64,000 bases of DNA, from positions 24,579 through 88,578 of the forward strand of contig NZ_JONJ01000015.1 of NCBI RefSeq assembly GCF_000711825.1, written 5' to 3'. This DNA comes from [Clostridium] aminophilum DSM 10710 (GTDB taxonomy: Bacteria > Bacillota > Clostridia > Lachnospirales > Lachnospiraceae). This document shows positions 46,898-56,088 of this stretch, piece by piece. Positions within the stretch are counted from its first letter, which is position 1, and each line of letters starts with the position of its first letter. Both the position numbers and the translations under genes were made by a program. Below the pieces are notes generated by a model. It searched no databases and was not told the DNA's origin. It saw only the letters and a program-made list of their open reading frames with translations.

Positions 46898-47015
46898 AAA
46901 TAATCTCAATAATTTACAAACCTTTTCATGTGTTTACTTTTCCCGTCACCAAAATCCCCGTTTCGGCCAGACATCTTTGGGCTGTTTTCTTCGTTCTGTC
47001 GATTTCGGGCTTTCT

Positions 47016-47669
47016 TCATCCCTGCTCCAGCGCAATCTTCACCAGCCGGCTTGTCCCCAAGCGGCTCGCCCCAAGAGAAATGAATTTTTCCGCATCCTCG
47101 ACGGAGGCGATTCCGCCGGCCGCCTTAATCTTGATATTCGGTCCGATGTGTTCCGCCATCAGTTTCACATCCTCAAAGGTGGCGCCGCCGCTGGAAAAAC
47201 CGGTCGATGTCTTGATATAGTCCGCATCCGATTCTGTGACAATCCTGCACATCCGGATCTTTTCCTCTTGCGTGAGAAGACAGCACTCAATGATCACCTT
47301 CAGAAGATGCGGGCCGCAGACGGCTTTCACTTCATTGATCTCATTGAGAACATAGGAATCGTTTCCCGCTTTCAGTTCCCCGATGTTAATCACCATATCG
47401 ATTTCTTCCGCACCGTTCGCAATCGCATCCTTTGCTTCAAACACTTTTGCCGCCGTCGTCATGTTGCCGTTTGGGAACCCGATGACGGTTGTGATCGGCA
47501 GTTTCCGTCCCATATATTCGCTCGCCCGTTTCACATAACACGGCGGAATGCAGATCGATGCGGTGTGAAATCTCATTCCCTGATCGCAGATATTCCGGAT
47601 CTCCTCCCAGGTACTGCCCTGCAAAAGCAATGTGTGATCCACCATGGTCAAAATATGTTCTAAAGTCAT
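47016..47669 (-). CDS. deoC: deoxyribose-phosphate aldolase
   Basis: A 217-residue class I aldolase that splits 2-deoxyribose-5-phosphate into acetaldehyde and glyceraldehyde-3-phosphate. [81 protein letters not shown] (Schiff-base Lys in the KTSTGF motif) and IKAAGGI are all present. GAGAGG lies 8 bases before the ATG. Its start codon overlaps the stop of a truncated upstream frame (ATGA). No other nucleoside-catabolism gene is next to it. Confidence 0.95.
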   Translation of the reverse strand: MTLEHILTMVDHTLLLQGSTWEEIRNICDQGMRFHTASICIPPCYVKRASEYMGRKLPITTVIGFPNGNMTTAAKVFEAKDAIANGAEEIDMVINIGELKAGNDSYVLNEINEVKAVCGPHLLKVIIECCLLTQEEKIRMCRIVTESDADYIKTSTGFSSGGATFEDVKLMAEHIGPNIKIKAAGGIASVEDAEKFISLGASRLGTSRLVKIALEQG

Positions 47670-47899
47670 CGCAGATTCCTCTCTTTCTGTCGTATCATGA
47701 CCGCATGATTATCTTTTATTATACACTGCATAAACCTTTCTCCCATAATACACTTCCAGAAATCTCCAAGAGTAAGCGACTCATCGCCGTTTTCTTTTAC
47801 CTTTCTGACGGTTGCTGCCATATCACAGGTAAACTTAAAATGCACTTCTCCTGTTTCTTTTGAAATATCGCCCCTGCCCCGGTTACCCAGAGTGGCATT
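47666..47899 (-). pseudogene. 5'-truncated gene remnant before deoC
   Basis: A 77-codon open frame without a start codon, coding-like throughout (GDISKETGEVHFKFTCDM, KENGDESLTLGDFWKCIMG), ends with a stop that overlaps the deoC start codon. It begins right after the stop of the AT-rich helicase gene. I take it as the 3' end of a gene whose 5' part was lost, perhaps when the helicase gene was inserted. I do not recognise the family. Confidence 0.5.
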
Positions 47900-47907
47900 T
47901 TATTCTT

Positions 47908-50622
47908 TCATATACTTAATCCTAACGCCTGTCGTATTCTCGCCCGCTCGTTACTCTCATTCGTTTTTAATCGGATCAGCGGAACGCCGCAAACCTCTAA
48001 GATGTGATTTTTCTTTTCATCTCGTTCATACTGTTCCGTACCTTCTTTATGATATGCGTAACCATCCGTTTCAATTGCAAGAACAGGCTGTTTACTAAAC
48101 TGATTGTAAATCACAAAATCAACATGAGTCGACGGATGCATCGTATATCGCATCTCTTCATCTGACAGAGCCGTAACATCCCGAACAATCATTGCCATTG
48201 GTTCAAAGCATACCACACCGTAATCCGGTACATCTTTCAGAATGTCCATTAACAAAGAGTAAGTGAGATTCTCCGAATCAAATTCGGATATGTTCTGTTT
48301 TTTTAATTTCTCCCATCGTCTATTTCGGTACTGCGCATACAGATAATCAAAAACAGAATACACCTTACTTTCTACAACATCCATCTTGTTATATTGAATG
48401 TATGAAATTAGATCGGTGATATTTCCTGACTTTTCCTGTTCGTTTCCGGAAACAATAACAATCAACTGTTTCTTCGCTCTCGACACTGCAACATTTAACA
48501 GATATGGATCATCCGTAAAATCGCGTATCTGATTATCAACTGTCGAAAGAATGATGACATCCTTTTCCCGCCCCTGAAACTTGTGTACTGTCGCAACATC
48601 GATATTGCGGATCTGTTTGCGGATTTCATTCACCTGATCATTATACGGTGCTATTATCCCAATATTCTCTTCCGGCACATCTAACGAAGGTAATATCTCA
48701 TCCCGGATAATATCAATCTGTCTTTGATTGTAATTTCCTCTTGCATGGTTTCCTTCTGCTGTTTTAACTGCCTTAAGTGATTTTCCCTGCTTATCATCCT
48801 CCGTCATCACGACGAGTTCATTGTTGTAGAACTTCTGATTGCAAAACTGAATAATACGCGGGTGACATCTGTAGTGTTCTCTTAAAAGAGTCGATTCTAC
48901 CTCTGGATGTATTTCAACAATAGATTGCAGAAAGCTCTTTCGGGAAAAATCATATGCATCCTTTAAGTTATATTTATTTCTTATATTATCAGCCCGTTTC
49001 TCGACATCCTGCGTCACCACATTCGGCAATTGTTTTAAATCTCCTACAATCACTGCATTCTTTGCACACGACAGTGCCAATGCCCCTGTAGCGATGTCAA
49101 CCTGCGAGGCCTCATCCATAATCACGTAATCATATTCAATACTCTGCCAATTTAAACTGGTCAGTGCCGAGAACGTCGTACTTAAAACAATCGGATATTC
49201 ATTTAACACAGCTTCCGCGTTTCGGAATAAATCTTCACCCGTAAATCTGACACGAGATTCGCTCCAATGATATTTTCCAGCCACGTATGCTTTTAGATAG
49301 GCAAGTGATTGGGTTTCAAGTTTCTTTGCATAATCTCCGCTGAATTGCTCCAGTTCACTTGTGACGGCCTGAATCCTATCATCATATTCACGAAGGGACT
49401 GATCATAATACAGCTCCTGCAATACGGTAATAATCTTTGATAAATCCTGTTTATAAAAATTCCAATTTGCGATACCGTAAAACAGAATACTTTTTATCTT
49501 AAAGAAAAATGACAATTCCTTCATGGCATCCGCTTTATCCTGAAGTTCCTGCCAAAGTCTCATAATCCTGTCACTTGTCATCTTTCCACGGATTTTAATA
49601 GCCTTATAGTCAGCCGCCGTATCATTTTTAAATTCATCAAAATGCTTCGACTCGATCTCTATCTCATATCGTTTTTCTTTTAATACCGCTAACTCTTCCT
49701 GCAACTGATAGAAATTCTGCAGCTTATCTGCGAGTTCCGATGCTTCTTCCTTTAACGAATCTACATCGCCTTCATTAACCCACGAAGACAGATCCGGGTA
49801 TTTCCCCGTTTGTCCTTCTATAAAAGCTTTTTTATTCTCTGCACTTCCAAGAGAAGCCACTAAGAAATCCATGCCATATTCTTGCTTCGAAAGCTTTTCC
49901 ATGACATTTTGAGTTGCTGAATTATTATTCGACACGACAATAACCGTCTTACCCAAAACGATAAGATTCGAAATGATATTCAATATGGTTTGTGTCTTCC
50001 CCGTACCGGGAGGCCCCTGGATGATACTGAGCTGATTAGTAAGTGCATTTTTGACCGCCTTATACTGGCTTTGATTGCAACCAAACGGGAAGATTACTCC
50101 ATTACAGTTCAATCGTTGTGATGGTTTGCCCGAATCAAGATAGAGGCTGAGCGCACGATTATCCGGGATAAAACTGATCCGATCATAGTTTTTCTTTAGA
50201 ACATTTTCCCCTTTATCATTGTGAATATCACCTAATTCCGATACTTCCGTCAAATATTGAAATACATTCCTGGATTTCGGTTTCGATAAGCAATTCTCAT
50301 GAATGTGCAGTTCACTCTTCTTATAGTTCAGAATGAATCCCTCAAACATCAGGCACCAGTATTTTTCACCTTTATTGTCGAACTGATAAATTGACTTAAT
50401 ATCAAAAAGGCTCTTTCCATCCGGCGTCACAATCATGTAGTCATCTGCATTCAGAATAGTTGGATTCGTCAAAAACGCAACATTATACCGTGCATAAGAG
50501 TACAGTCTGTTATTTGTAAATGTGACATCATATTTATCCTTATCCACATTATAAACGCAAGATTTCACACGTTCTGTGCATATTTCATTTTTTGTTATAA
50601 CCATGAATTTCGTTGGATCCAT
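47908..50622 (-). CDS. superfamily I (Upf1-like) helicase fused to a DUF2726/Vsr-like nuclease domain
   Basis: A 904-residue protein. The N-terminal 190 residues are of unknown fold. The helicase core has Walker A IIQGPPGTGKTQTI (about 203), a coiled insertion of about 200 residues, motif II VIMDEASQVD (about 510), GDLKQLPNVVTQD, and motifs V and VI IDVATVHKFQGREKDVIILS and LLNVAVSRAKKQLIVI (about 690-740). The C-terminal 110 residues (HPSTHVDFVIYNQFSKQPVLAIETDGYAYH, then KNHILEVCGVPLIRLKT) look like a DUF2726/Vsr-type nuclease fold. The gene is much more AT-rich than its neighbours, which suggests transfer. Such helicase-nuclease proteins often belong to phage defence; that is an inference. 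Confidence 0.85.
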   Translation of the reverse strand: MDPTKFMVITKNEICTERVKSCVYNVDKDKYDVTFTNNRLYSYARYNVAFLTNPTILNADDYMIVTPDGKSLFDIKSIYQFDNKGEKYWCLMFEGFILNYKKSELHIHENCLSKPKSRNVFQYLTEVSELGDIHNDKGENVLKKNYDRISFIPDNRALSLYLDSGKPSQRLNCNGVIFPFGCNQSQYKAVKNALTNQLSIIQGPPGTGKTQTILNIISNLIVLGKTVIVVSNNNSATQNVMEKLSKQEYGMDFLVASLGSAENKKAFIEGQTGKYPDLSSWVNEGDVDSLKEEASELADKLQNFYQLQEELAVLKEKRYEIEIESKHFDEFKNDTAADYKAIKIRGKMTSDRIMRLWQELQDKADAMKELSFFFKIKSILFYGIANWNFYKQDLSKIITVLQELYYDQSLREYDDRIQAVTSELEQFSGDYAKKLETQSLAYLKAYVAGKYHWSESRVRFTGEDLFRNAEAVLNEYPIVLSTTFSALTSLNWQSIEYDYVIMDEASQVDIATGALALSCAKNAVIVGDLKQLPNVVTQDVEKRADNIRNKYNLKDAYDFSRKSFLQSIVEIHPEVESTLLREHYRCHPRIIQFCNQKFYNNELVVMTEDDKQGKSLKAVKTAEGNHARGNYNQRQIDIIRDEILPSLDVPEENIGIIAPYNDQVNEIRKQIRNIDVATVHKFQGREKDVIILSTVDNQIRDFTDDPYLLNVAVSRAKKQLIVIVSGNEQEKSGNITDLISYIQYNKMDVVESKVYSVFDYLYAQYRNRRWEKLKKQNISEFDSENLTYSLLMDILKDVPDYGVVCFEPMAMIVRDVTALSDEEMRYTMHPSTHVDFVIYNQFSKQPVLAIETDGYAYHKEGTEQYERDEKKNHILEVCGVPLIRLKTNESNERARIRQALGLSI

Positions 50623-50814
50623 AGATATCCCCCAATATGCAAATCAATCTCCGGCGAACCTGTTCCCTGCATATATACCTTTACATTGTACCACCACCAA
50701 TGTTTTCTGCTGATCTGTCTGTGAATCTAAACGGTATTGCCCGACTATTTAGCCAGCTATGAAAAGACCGGCGGTGTACCGATCTTTCAAAATACTGTTA
50801 TGCTTCTATAGAAA
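50623..50814. other. gap upstream of the helicase gene
   Basis: AT-rich, no gene recognised; it should hold the helicase promoter. Confidence 0.4.
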
Positions 50815-50856
50815 AAAAGCAAGAAATACAGCATATTTGCCACATTCCTTGCTTTT
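50815..50856 (-). terminator. intrinsic terminator before the helicase gene
   Basis: AAAAGCAAG (50815-50823) / CTTGCTTTT (50848-50856), followed by more T on the minus strand; it ends the operon of the hydrolase gene. Confidence 0.75.
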
Positions 50857-50870
50857 ATCATTTTATACAA

Positions 50871-50966
50871 TTACTTTTCTTTTATTCCCCGGAGAAGACT
50901 CTTCATCCCACGCCTTCCGGAAATCATCTCGATCATAATCATCACGATCAGGGATTTCTCAATCAA
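50871..50966 (-). CDS. possible 31-residue remnant or small ORF
   Basis: Right after the hydrolase stop, a frame opening with TTG reads MIEKSLIVMIMIEMISGRRGMKSL and onward, with a hydrophobic start and basic end. It has no clear ribosome binding site. It may be a decayed 3' end of a membrane protein gene or chance. Confidence 0.2.
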   Translation of the reverse strand: MIEKSLIVMIMIEMISGRRGMKSLLRGIKEK

Positions 50967-50976
50967 ATGTTTATTC

Positions 50977-52107
50977 TCATTTCGAAAGAAACCGTAACAG
51001 TCTCTCCCGGAAGTCGTGATAGTACGGCTTTTCGATGTACACGACGTGTGATCCGCCCGGAATCATCTCCAGTTCAGAGCCCTCCGGCAGCTGTGTGAGC
51101 ACATCCCTGATCCGGTCGTAATTCAGATACGGATCACGATCTCCGCAGATGATTAGCGTCGGCATCTTCAGTTTTGTGAGATCGATCAGAGACTCGGATG
51201 CCGGAACGAGGATGTCACGGCGTCCGCCGTTCGGGCTAAACTCCCCGTCAAAATGCCAGCAATTTGAACAGAATACCTCGATCAGCACCGGGTCCGCGCA
51301 GTCATAGTCAAAGCTTCCGTCCGCCTTCCGCTGAAAATCATCCGCCGCGTGCTCCCACGTATTGTGATGGAAGGCCTCGGACACTTCCGCCTCACCGACG
51401 CCGCTCAGAATCGGCGCGTACAATACGAGACGTTTTACATGTTCCGGATATTTGCCCGCAAATCTTCCGGTCGTCACCGTTCCCCAGCTCCATCCGAGAA
51501 CATCGATTTTATCCTGACCGGTCACCTGCACAATCTTCTCCACGGCTGCATGGATATCTTCCGCCGCATAGTCCGAATCCGGAAGAAATCCATCTTCGAC
51601 CGGCTCCGACTGACCGAATCCGGCAATATCGAGCCGCCAGACCGCGTATCCTTCCCGTGTTAGCGCACGAACCAGGCTGTAATCCTGATAGTCGATGTCG
51701 AATTCATGAGAAGAGTACGTCACGCCGTGAACGAGCAAAATGTTCCGCTCTGTCTCGTTGCCCTCTGCGTTGACACAGTCGAGATGAAGCGACTGGTGAT
51801 TGCGTTCAAGCGGATATTCTTCATAGCGATACGCTTCCTGAGATCCTTCCCCCTGTTCTGCATCTGCCGCCGAATTGAAAACCGCCGTTTCCGACGCAGG
51901 TTCCGGCGCATTTCCCGGCGCAGTCTTCGCTCCTCCGGAAGGCAGATCTCCCGCGTTCTGCTGTGCCGACTCCGACAGGTGAACCGATGATTTCTCCAAA
52001 CCGGCCGCAGCACTCTCTGCCTTCGCCGGTCCGCATGAGTTCATCGCAAAAAGGAGCAGTGCGGTCAGCATCCAGATTCCAAAAAAGTATGATTTTCCTT
52101 TTTTCAT
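50977..52107 (-). CDS. lipoprotein alpha/beta hydrolase
   Basis: A 376-residue extracellular lipoprotein. The signal peptide ends in the lipobox LFAMNSC (Cys near 25). A linker of about 60 Ala, Glu and Ser residues follows, then an alpha/beta hydrolase domain: ILLVHGVTYSSHEFDIDY (oxyanion loop), VLGWSWGTVTTG (nucleophile Ser), LIICGDRDPYLNYDRI (acid) and GGSHVVYIEKPYYHDFRERLL (His). The triad is complete. The substrate is unknown; esterase or peptidase activity is possible. GGGGG lies 7 bases before the ATG. It is at the end of the hydroxyacid dehydrogenase gene cluster. Confidence 0.85.
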   Translation of the reverse strand: MKKGKSYFFGIWMLTALLLFAMNSCGPAKAESAAAGLEKSSVHLSESAQQNAGDLPSGGAKTAPGNAPEPASETAVFNSAADAEQGEGSQEAYRYEEYPLERNHQSLHLDCVNAEGNETERNILLVHGVTYSSHEFDIDYQDYSLVRALTREGYAVWRLDIAGFGQSEPVEDGFLPDSDYAAEDIHAAVEKIVQVTGQDKIDVLGWSWGTVTTGRFAGKYPEHVKRLVLYAPILSGVGEAEVSEAFHHNTWEHAADDFQRKADGSFDYDCADPVLIEVFCSNCWHFDGEFSPNGGRRDILVPASESLIDLTKLKMPTLIICGDRDPYLNYDRIRDVLTQLPEGSELEMIPGGSHVVYIEKPYYHDFRERLLRFLSK

Positions 52108-52245
52108 ATACCATCCCCCTCTGCTCCAATCTTATCACATATTCGAAGCCGATTCTCAAAACCGTTTTCGGAACCCTTCCGCCGTCTTTTCCCGCGGAAC
52201 GCACTTGGAGTGCACAACCCTGTCCGCCGCATCAGAAATCTCCTG

Positions 52246-53211
52246 TCACAGTGCGGCAAAGATCTTCTTCGACTCGGCGATATTGGCCCGAATTCCTTCA
52301 CAACACTGATGGAATCTCTCTTTTTCCTCCCCGGTGAGCGAAAGCTCAATCACTTCCTCCACGCCGTTTCTTCCGATCACAGCCGGAACGCCGGCAAAGA
52401 GCCCCGACTCGCCGTACTGGCCATCCAACTCACAGCTGACCGGGACAATGCTGTGCTTGTCGTTGCTGACGATATCCACCAGTCGGGCTGCCGTCAGTGC
52501 GATCGCATACTCGGTGCAGAACTTCCCGTTAAAGGTTGTCCATCCGCCCTCTCGTGCGCTCTTCTCCATCTCATTTAAGTCAAAGCGGAAGCGCGGATCC
52601 TGCTGCGCTTTCACACTCAGCGGGATGCCGTTGAAATTCACCGCGCTCCACGCCGAAATCTGCTCATTTCCGTGTTCGCCGATCATATAAGCAGAGATGC
52701 TCTTTGCATCGATTCCGGTCTGCTGCTGAAGACGAATCTTCAGTCTTGCGGTGTCTAGGCCGGTACCGGTGCCGAAAACATGTCCTTTCGGAAGCTCCAG
52801 AAGATCATTCAGCCACTTGGTAATGACGTCACACGGGTTGGAAATATTGATCAGAATCCCCTTGAATCCGCTCTTTTTCAGGCGTTCCGCATAGGATGCG
52901 ACCGCGCGGACATTAAACTCCATTTCGGTGAGTCTCGTGTGGGTTCCCTTCAGCATGGCAATGTTTCCGACCGCATTGACAATGATATCCCGGTCACCGA
53001 GATCCTCGATCTGCCCCACTTCCACACGAACCGGATGTGAAAGGAACTCAGTACTGTCGAGAACATCCTGACGTTCCGCACGCGCCTTCGGAAGATTCTC
53101 CTCCAGATCGGCGATCACAAAATCGTCTCCAAGCCCCTGCAGCGCCAGCGTATACAATACATGCGCCCCGACGTGTCCGACACCGATGATTCCGATTTTT
53201 AAACTGCTCAT
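52246..53211 (-). CDS. L-2-hydroxyacid dehydrogenase of the LDH/MDH family (hydroxyisocaproate dehydrogenase-like)
   Basis: A 321-residue NAD-dependent enzyme interconverting 2-oxo acids and L-2-hydroxy acids. IGIIGVGHVGAHVLYTLALQG binds NAD; ISNPCDVITKW and the catalytic GEHGNEQISAWSAV are intact. The substrate loop reads AVGNIAMLKGTHTRLTEME, which lacks the Gln-containing loop of L-lactate dehydrogenase and resembles the GNIKLQ-type loop of L-2-hydroxyisocaproate dehydrogenase. I therefore favour bulky 2-oxo acids from Leu, Met or Phe as substrate. GGAAAGG lies upstream of the ATG at 53211. It follows the aminotransferase gene. Confidence 0.82.
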   Translation of the reverse strand: MSSLKIGIIGVGHVGAHVLYTLALQGLGDDFVIADLEENLPKARAERQDVLDSTEFLSHPVRVEVGQIEDLGDRDIIVNAVGNIAMLKGTHTRLTEMEFNVRAVASYAERLKKSGFKGILINISNPCDVITKWLNDLLELPKGHVFGTGTGLDTARLKIRLQQQTGIDAKSISAYMIGEHGNEQISAWSAVNFNGIPLSVKAQQDPRFRFDLNEMEKSAREGGWTTFNGKFCTEYAIALTAARLVDIVSNDKHSIVPVSCELDGQYGESGLFAGVPAVIGRNGVEEVIELSLTGEEKERFHQCCEGIRANIAESKKIFAAL

Positions 53212-53283
53212 TTCTTCTTCCTTTCCTGCGATGCGCAGATTACCTGCACTTCTCACATATATAGACTTATTTTTTTATTTTCC

Positions 53284-53389
53284 ATGAATCTCCCGCGGAC
53301 GATTCCTGTTATCCTCTTTTTTTCCGTATGAATCTCCCGCAATCGATTCCTGTTATCTTTTCATCTTCGTATGAATCTCCTGCAGCCGG
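53284..53389. repeat. tandem repeat spanning the end of the aminotransferase gene
   Basis: Two and a half copies of a 43-44 bp unit: ATGAATCTCCCGC... at 53284-53327, again at 53328-53370, and a partial third at 53371-53389. The second and third copies hold the last codons and stop of the aminotransferase gene; the first lies in the gap before the dehydrogenase start. Confidence 0.75.
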
Positions 53390-54516
53390 TCCAATGCCGC
53401 GCGGAGCGTTTCATCCTTCTTTGCGAAATGGAACCGGATGAGGTGATTGACCGGCTCATGGAAGAAACTGGAACCCGGAACCGCGCCAACGCCGACTTTT
53501 TCTGCGAGATCACTGCAGAAATCCAGATCGCTCTCATATCCCCACTCCGAGATATCCACCATGACATAATATGCGCCCTGAGGTCTCTGGAAGGTCAGGC
53601 CGGCCTCCGCCAGTCCGTCACAGAACAGATCTCTCTTTTCCGTGTATTTCTTCTGAAGCTGATCGTAATACTCCTGCGGGAATTTCAGTCCCGTCACCAC
53701 CGCTTCCTGCAGCGGAGCCGCTGCCCCGACCGTCAGGAAATCATGCACCTTCCGGATGCGGTCGGTGATCTCCGGCGGCGCGATGGTGTATCCCAGTCTC
53801 CATCCGGTGATGGAATAGGTTTTGGAGAGCGATCCGGTCACGATGGTCCGCTCGCGCATTCCCGGAAGCGCCGCCATATAGATCATTTTGTTCGGAGCAT
53901 AAATGATATGCTCGTAAACCTCATCCGTCACAACATAAGCGTCGTACCGCTGAATGATCTCCGCGATCGTCTGCATTTCCTCCAGGGTAAACACTTTTCC
54001 GGACGGATTGGACGGGTTGCAGAGAACCAGTGCTTTCGCCCCATCCTTAAACGCCTGTTCCAGCACGTTCGGGTCAAAATGAAACTCCGGCGGAACCAGC
54101 GGAATGTAGATCGGCTCCGCACCGGAGAGAATGGTGTCAGCTCCATAGTTCTCATAGAACGGCGAGAAAATCGCCACCTTATCCCCCGGATTGCAGATCG
54201 TCATCATGGCCGCCATCATTGCCTCGGTTCCTCCGCAGGTGATGACGACCTCCGTATTCGGATCGACCGGAATCCCCATAAACCGGGACTGCTTTGCCGC
54301 CAGCGCCTCTCTGGTGTTCTGCGCGCCCCAGGTGATGGAATACTGATGATAATCCTCCTCTGTAACCTGTTTCAGACGTTCCAGAATCTCTTTCGGCGGT
54401 TCAAAATCCGGAAAGCCCTGAGAAAGATTGATCGCCCCGTACTGATTGGAGATCCGGGTCATTCTCCGGATTACGGAGTCGGTAAAACTGGCCGTTCTGC
54501 TCGATAATGGTTTCAT
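53353..54516 (-). CDS. PLP-dependent aminotransferase, class I/II
   Basis: A 387-residue fold-type I aminotransferase. NLSQGFPDFEPPKEI is the start region, VVITCGGTEAMMAAMMTICNPGD the cofactor phosphate region, LVLCNPSNPSGKVFTLEEM with the conserved Asn, YVVTDEVYEHIIY with the Asp, and TGSLSKTYSITGWRLGY with the Schiff-base Lys. The Arg for the substrate carboxylate is in HLIRFHFAKKD. It should be of broad amino-acid specificity (Asp, aromatic or Met). AGAGG lies 9 bases before the ATG at 54516. It sits between an FAD oxidase and a hydroxyacid dehydrogenase, so it likely supplies or consumes 2-oxo acids. Confidence 0.9.
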   Translation of the reverse strand: MKPLSSRTASFTDSVIRRMTRISNQYGAINLSQGFPDFEPPKEILERLKQVTEEDYHQYSITWGAQNTREALAAKQSRFMGIPVDPNTEVVITCGGTEAMMAAMMTICNPGDKVAIFSPFYENYGADTILSGAEPIYIPLVPPEFHFDPNVLEQAFKDGAKALVLCNPSNPSGKVFTLEEMQTIAEIIQRYDAYVVTDEVYEHIIYAPNKMIYMAALPGMRERTIVTGSLSKTYSITGWRLGYTIAPPEITDRIRKVHDFLTVGAAAPLQEAVVTGLKFPQEYYDQLQKKYTEKRDLFCDGLAEAGLTFQRPQGAYYVMVDISEWGYESDLDFCSDLAEKVGVGAVPGSSFFHEPVNHLIRFHFAKKDETLRAALDRLQEIHTKMKR

Positions 54517-54546
54517 AATGCATTTCCTCTCTTCCCGTTCCCACAT

Positions 54547-55959
54547 TCAGCGAACATAGGATTTCTGATCATTCAAAATATGCTTCGGGTCAAAAGCATC
54601 CTTGACCCGGTTCATCAGATCCACAATCTCTTTTGACGTCTCATGGAAAAAATATTTCCGCTTGGACACACCGAGTCCGTGTTCCCCGGAGATCAGCCCG
54701 CCCATCCGGCGAACCTCCTCGTATAACTCCGTGAGAACCTGATCGAGATCCTTTTCCCATGTTTCTTCGTCCCGGTCTCCGCGCACAACACAGAGATGCA
54801 CATTTCCGTCTCCCGCATGTCCAAAGCTGATGAGACGAATCCCGTTTTTTACTTCAAGGGCATTCACATACTCTACGAAGTCCGCCGTGCGGTCGATCGG
54901 CACTACGATATCCAGCGGCTCCTGCTCGGAAACGGCCTCGACCGCATTGACCAGATCCCCGCGGACCGCCCAGATCGCATTCGATTTTTCCCGGTCATTC
55001 AGAACCACAAAATCCATGGCCCCCGTCTCTCGGGCAAGATCCGACGCCTTCCGGACGGACTCTTCCACGATCTCCTTATGTCCGTCAAACGACAAAAGAA
55101 TATAGGAGCCGGCGTCCGGCCGCGGGTAGACAATTCCGGTATATTTCTCCCCCAAGGCAACCACTTTTCGTTCCATGAATTCGATGGCGACCGGGTTCAG
55201 ATCCGCCCGCAGAAGGGTCAGCACACTCTCGATTCCGGTTCTCAGATCCGGATACGGAACGACGATGCTGATCTGTGCTTCCGGTTTCGCCACCAGACGA
55301 AGCACCGCCCCGGTGATCACCGCCAGCGTCCCTTCCGAACCGATCACCAGATTCTTCAGGGAAAGACCGGTTGTGTCTTTCACGTTCTTGCTTCCGACAT
55401 TCAGGACTTTTCCATCTGCCGTCACCACTTCCAGCGCCCGGACATAATCTCTCGTCACGCCGTATTTCACCGCACGCATACCGCCAGCGTTGGTGGCAAT
55501 ATTTCCGCCGATCGAGGCGGACTTTTCACCCGGATCCGGCGGATAAAACAGGCCCCGCTCCTCAACATAAGCCTGGACGTCCTTCAGAAGAACGCCGGGC
55601 TGTACCGTCACGGAGAGTGTGTCCGGATCAAACGACAGGATCCGGTTCATTCCGGAGACATCTAAAATAATGCCGCCCTGATCCGGTACCGTTGATCCGA
55701 CCAGATTGGTTCCGGCACCTCTCGGGGTTACCGGTATATTCCTATTATAGGCATATTTTAAAATCCTGCTCACCTCATCGGTGGATTTTACAAGAACGAC
55801 CGCCTGCGCGGTCCCTTCCTTTCGGCCAAGTTTATCGCTCAGATACTCGTGCGGGATTTCTCCCGTCAGAACTCTCTCTTCCTCTTTTATGATCTCCAGC
55901 AGATCGTTGCGGATATTCGTCAAGTCGTCCGCCTCCTTATCTGTAACATTCTTTTCCAT
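54547..55959 (-). CDS. FAD-linked 2-hydroxyacid oxidase/dehydrogenase (GlcD-like)
   Basis: A 470-residue flavoprotein of the vanillyl-alcohol oxidase fold that oxidises D-lactate, glycolate or related 2-hydroxy acids. FAD is bound through PVTPRGAGTNLVGSTVPDQGGIILDVSGMNRIL (about 80-112) and PGEKSASIGGNIATNAGGMRAVKYGVTRDYV (about 145-175). The C-terminal part has GHAGDGNVHLCVVRGD and GLISGEHGLGVSKR with metal-binding His and the substrate Arg. I choose the ATG at 55959 by comparison with family length; the frame goes on for 40 codons upstream with a further ATG at 56028. It follows metQ directly. Confidence 0.87.
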   Translation of the reverse strand: MEKNVTDKEADDLTNIRNDLLEIIKEEERVLTGEIPHEYLSDKLGRKEGTAQAVVLVKSTDEVSRILKYAYNRNIPVTPRGAGTNLVGSTVPDQGGIILDVSGMNRILSFDPDTLSVTVQPGVLLKDVQAYVEERGLFYPPDPGEKSASIGGNIATNAGGMRAVKYGVTRDYVRALEVVTADGKVLNVGSKNVKDTTGLSLKNLVIGSEGTLAVITGAVLRLVAKPEAQISIVVPYPDLRTGIESVLTLLRADLNPVAIEFMERKVVALGEKYTGIVYPRPDAGSYILLSFDGHKEIVEESVRKASDLARETGAMDFVVLNDREKSNAIWAVRGDLVNAVEAVSEQEPLDIVVPIDRTADFVEYVNALEVKNGIRLISFGHAGDGNVHLCVVRGDRDEETWEKDLDQVLTELYEEVRRMGGLISGEHGLGVSKRKYFFHETSKEIVDLMNRVKDAFDPKHILNDQKSYVR

Positions 55960-56088
55960 GTGTATCCCGTTAGCCGGGGATGACCGGTTCCGGTTTTTTC
56001 CCTGATCCAATGCCTTTCCGTTTTTCATGCAAACACCCGCAGAAAGTTTCCTCTCTGCGGGGCATCGTTTCGCCGTCAAAACGGGCTG

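Noticed and set aside
52246..53211. Plain L-lactate dehydrogenase
   Set aside because: The substrate loop lacks the Gln-containing motif of lactate dehydrogenase and fits hydroxyisocaproate dehydrogenase better.
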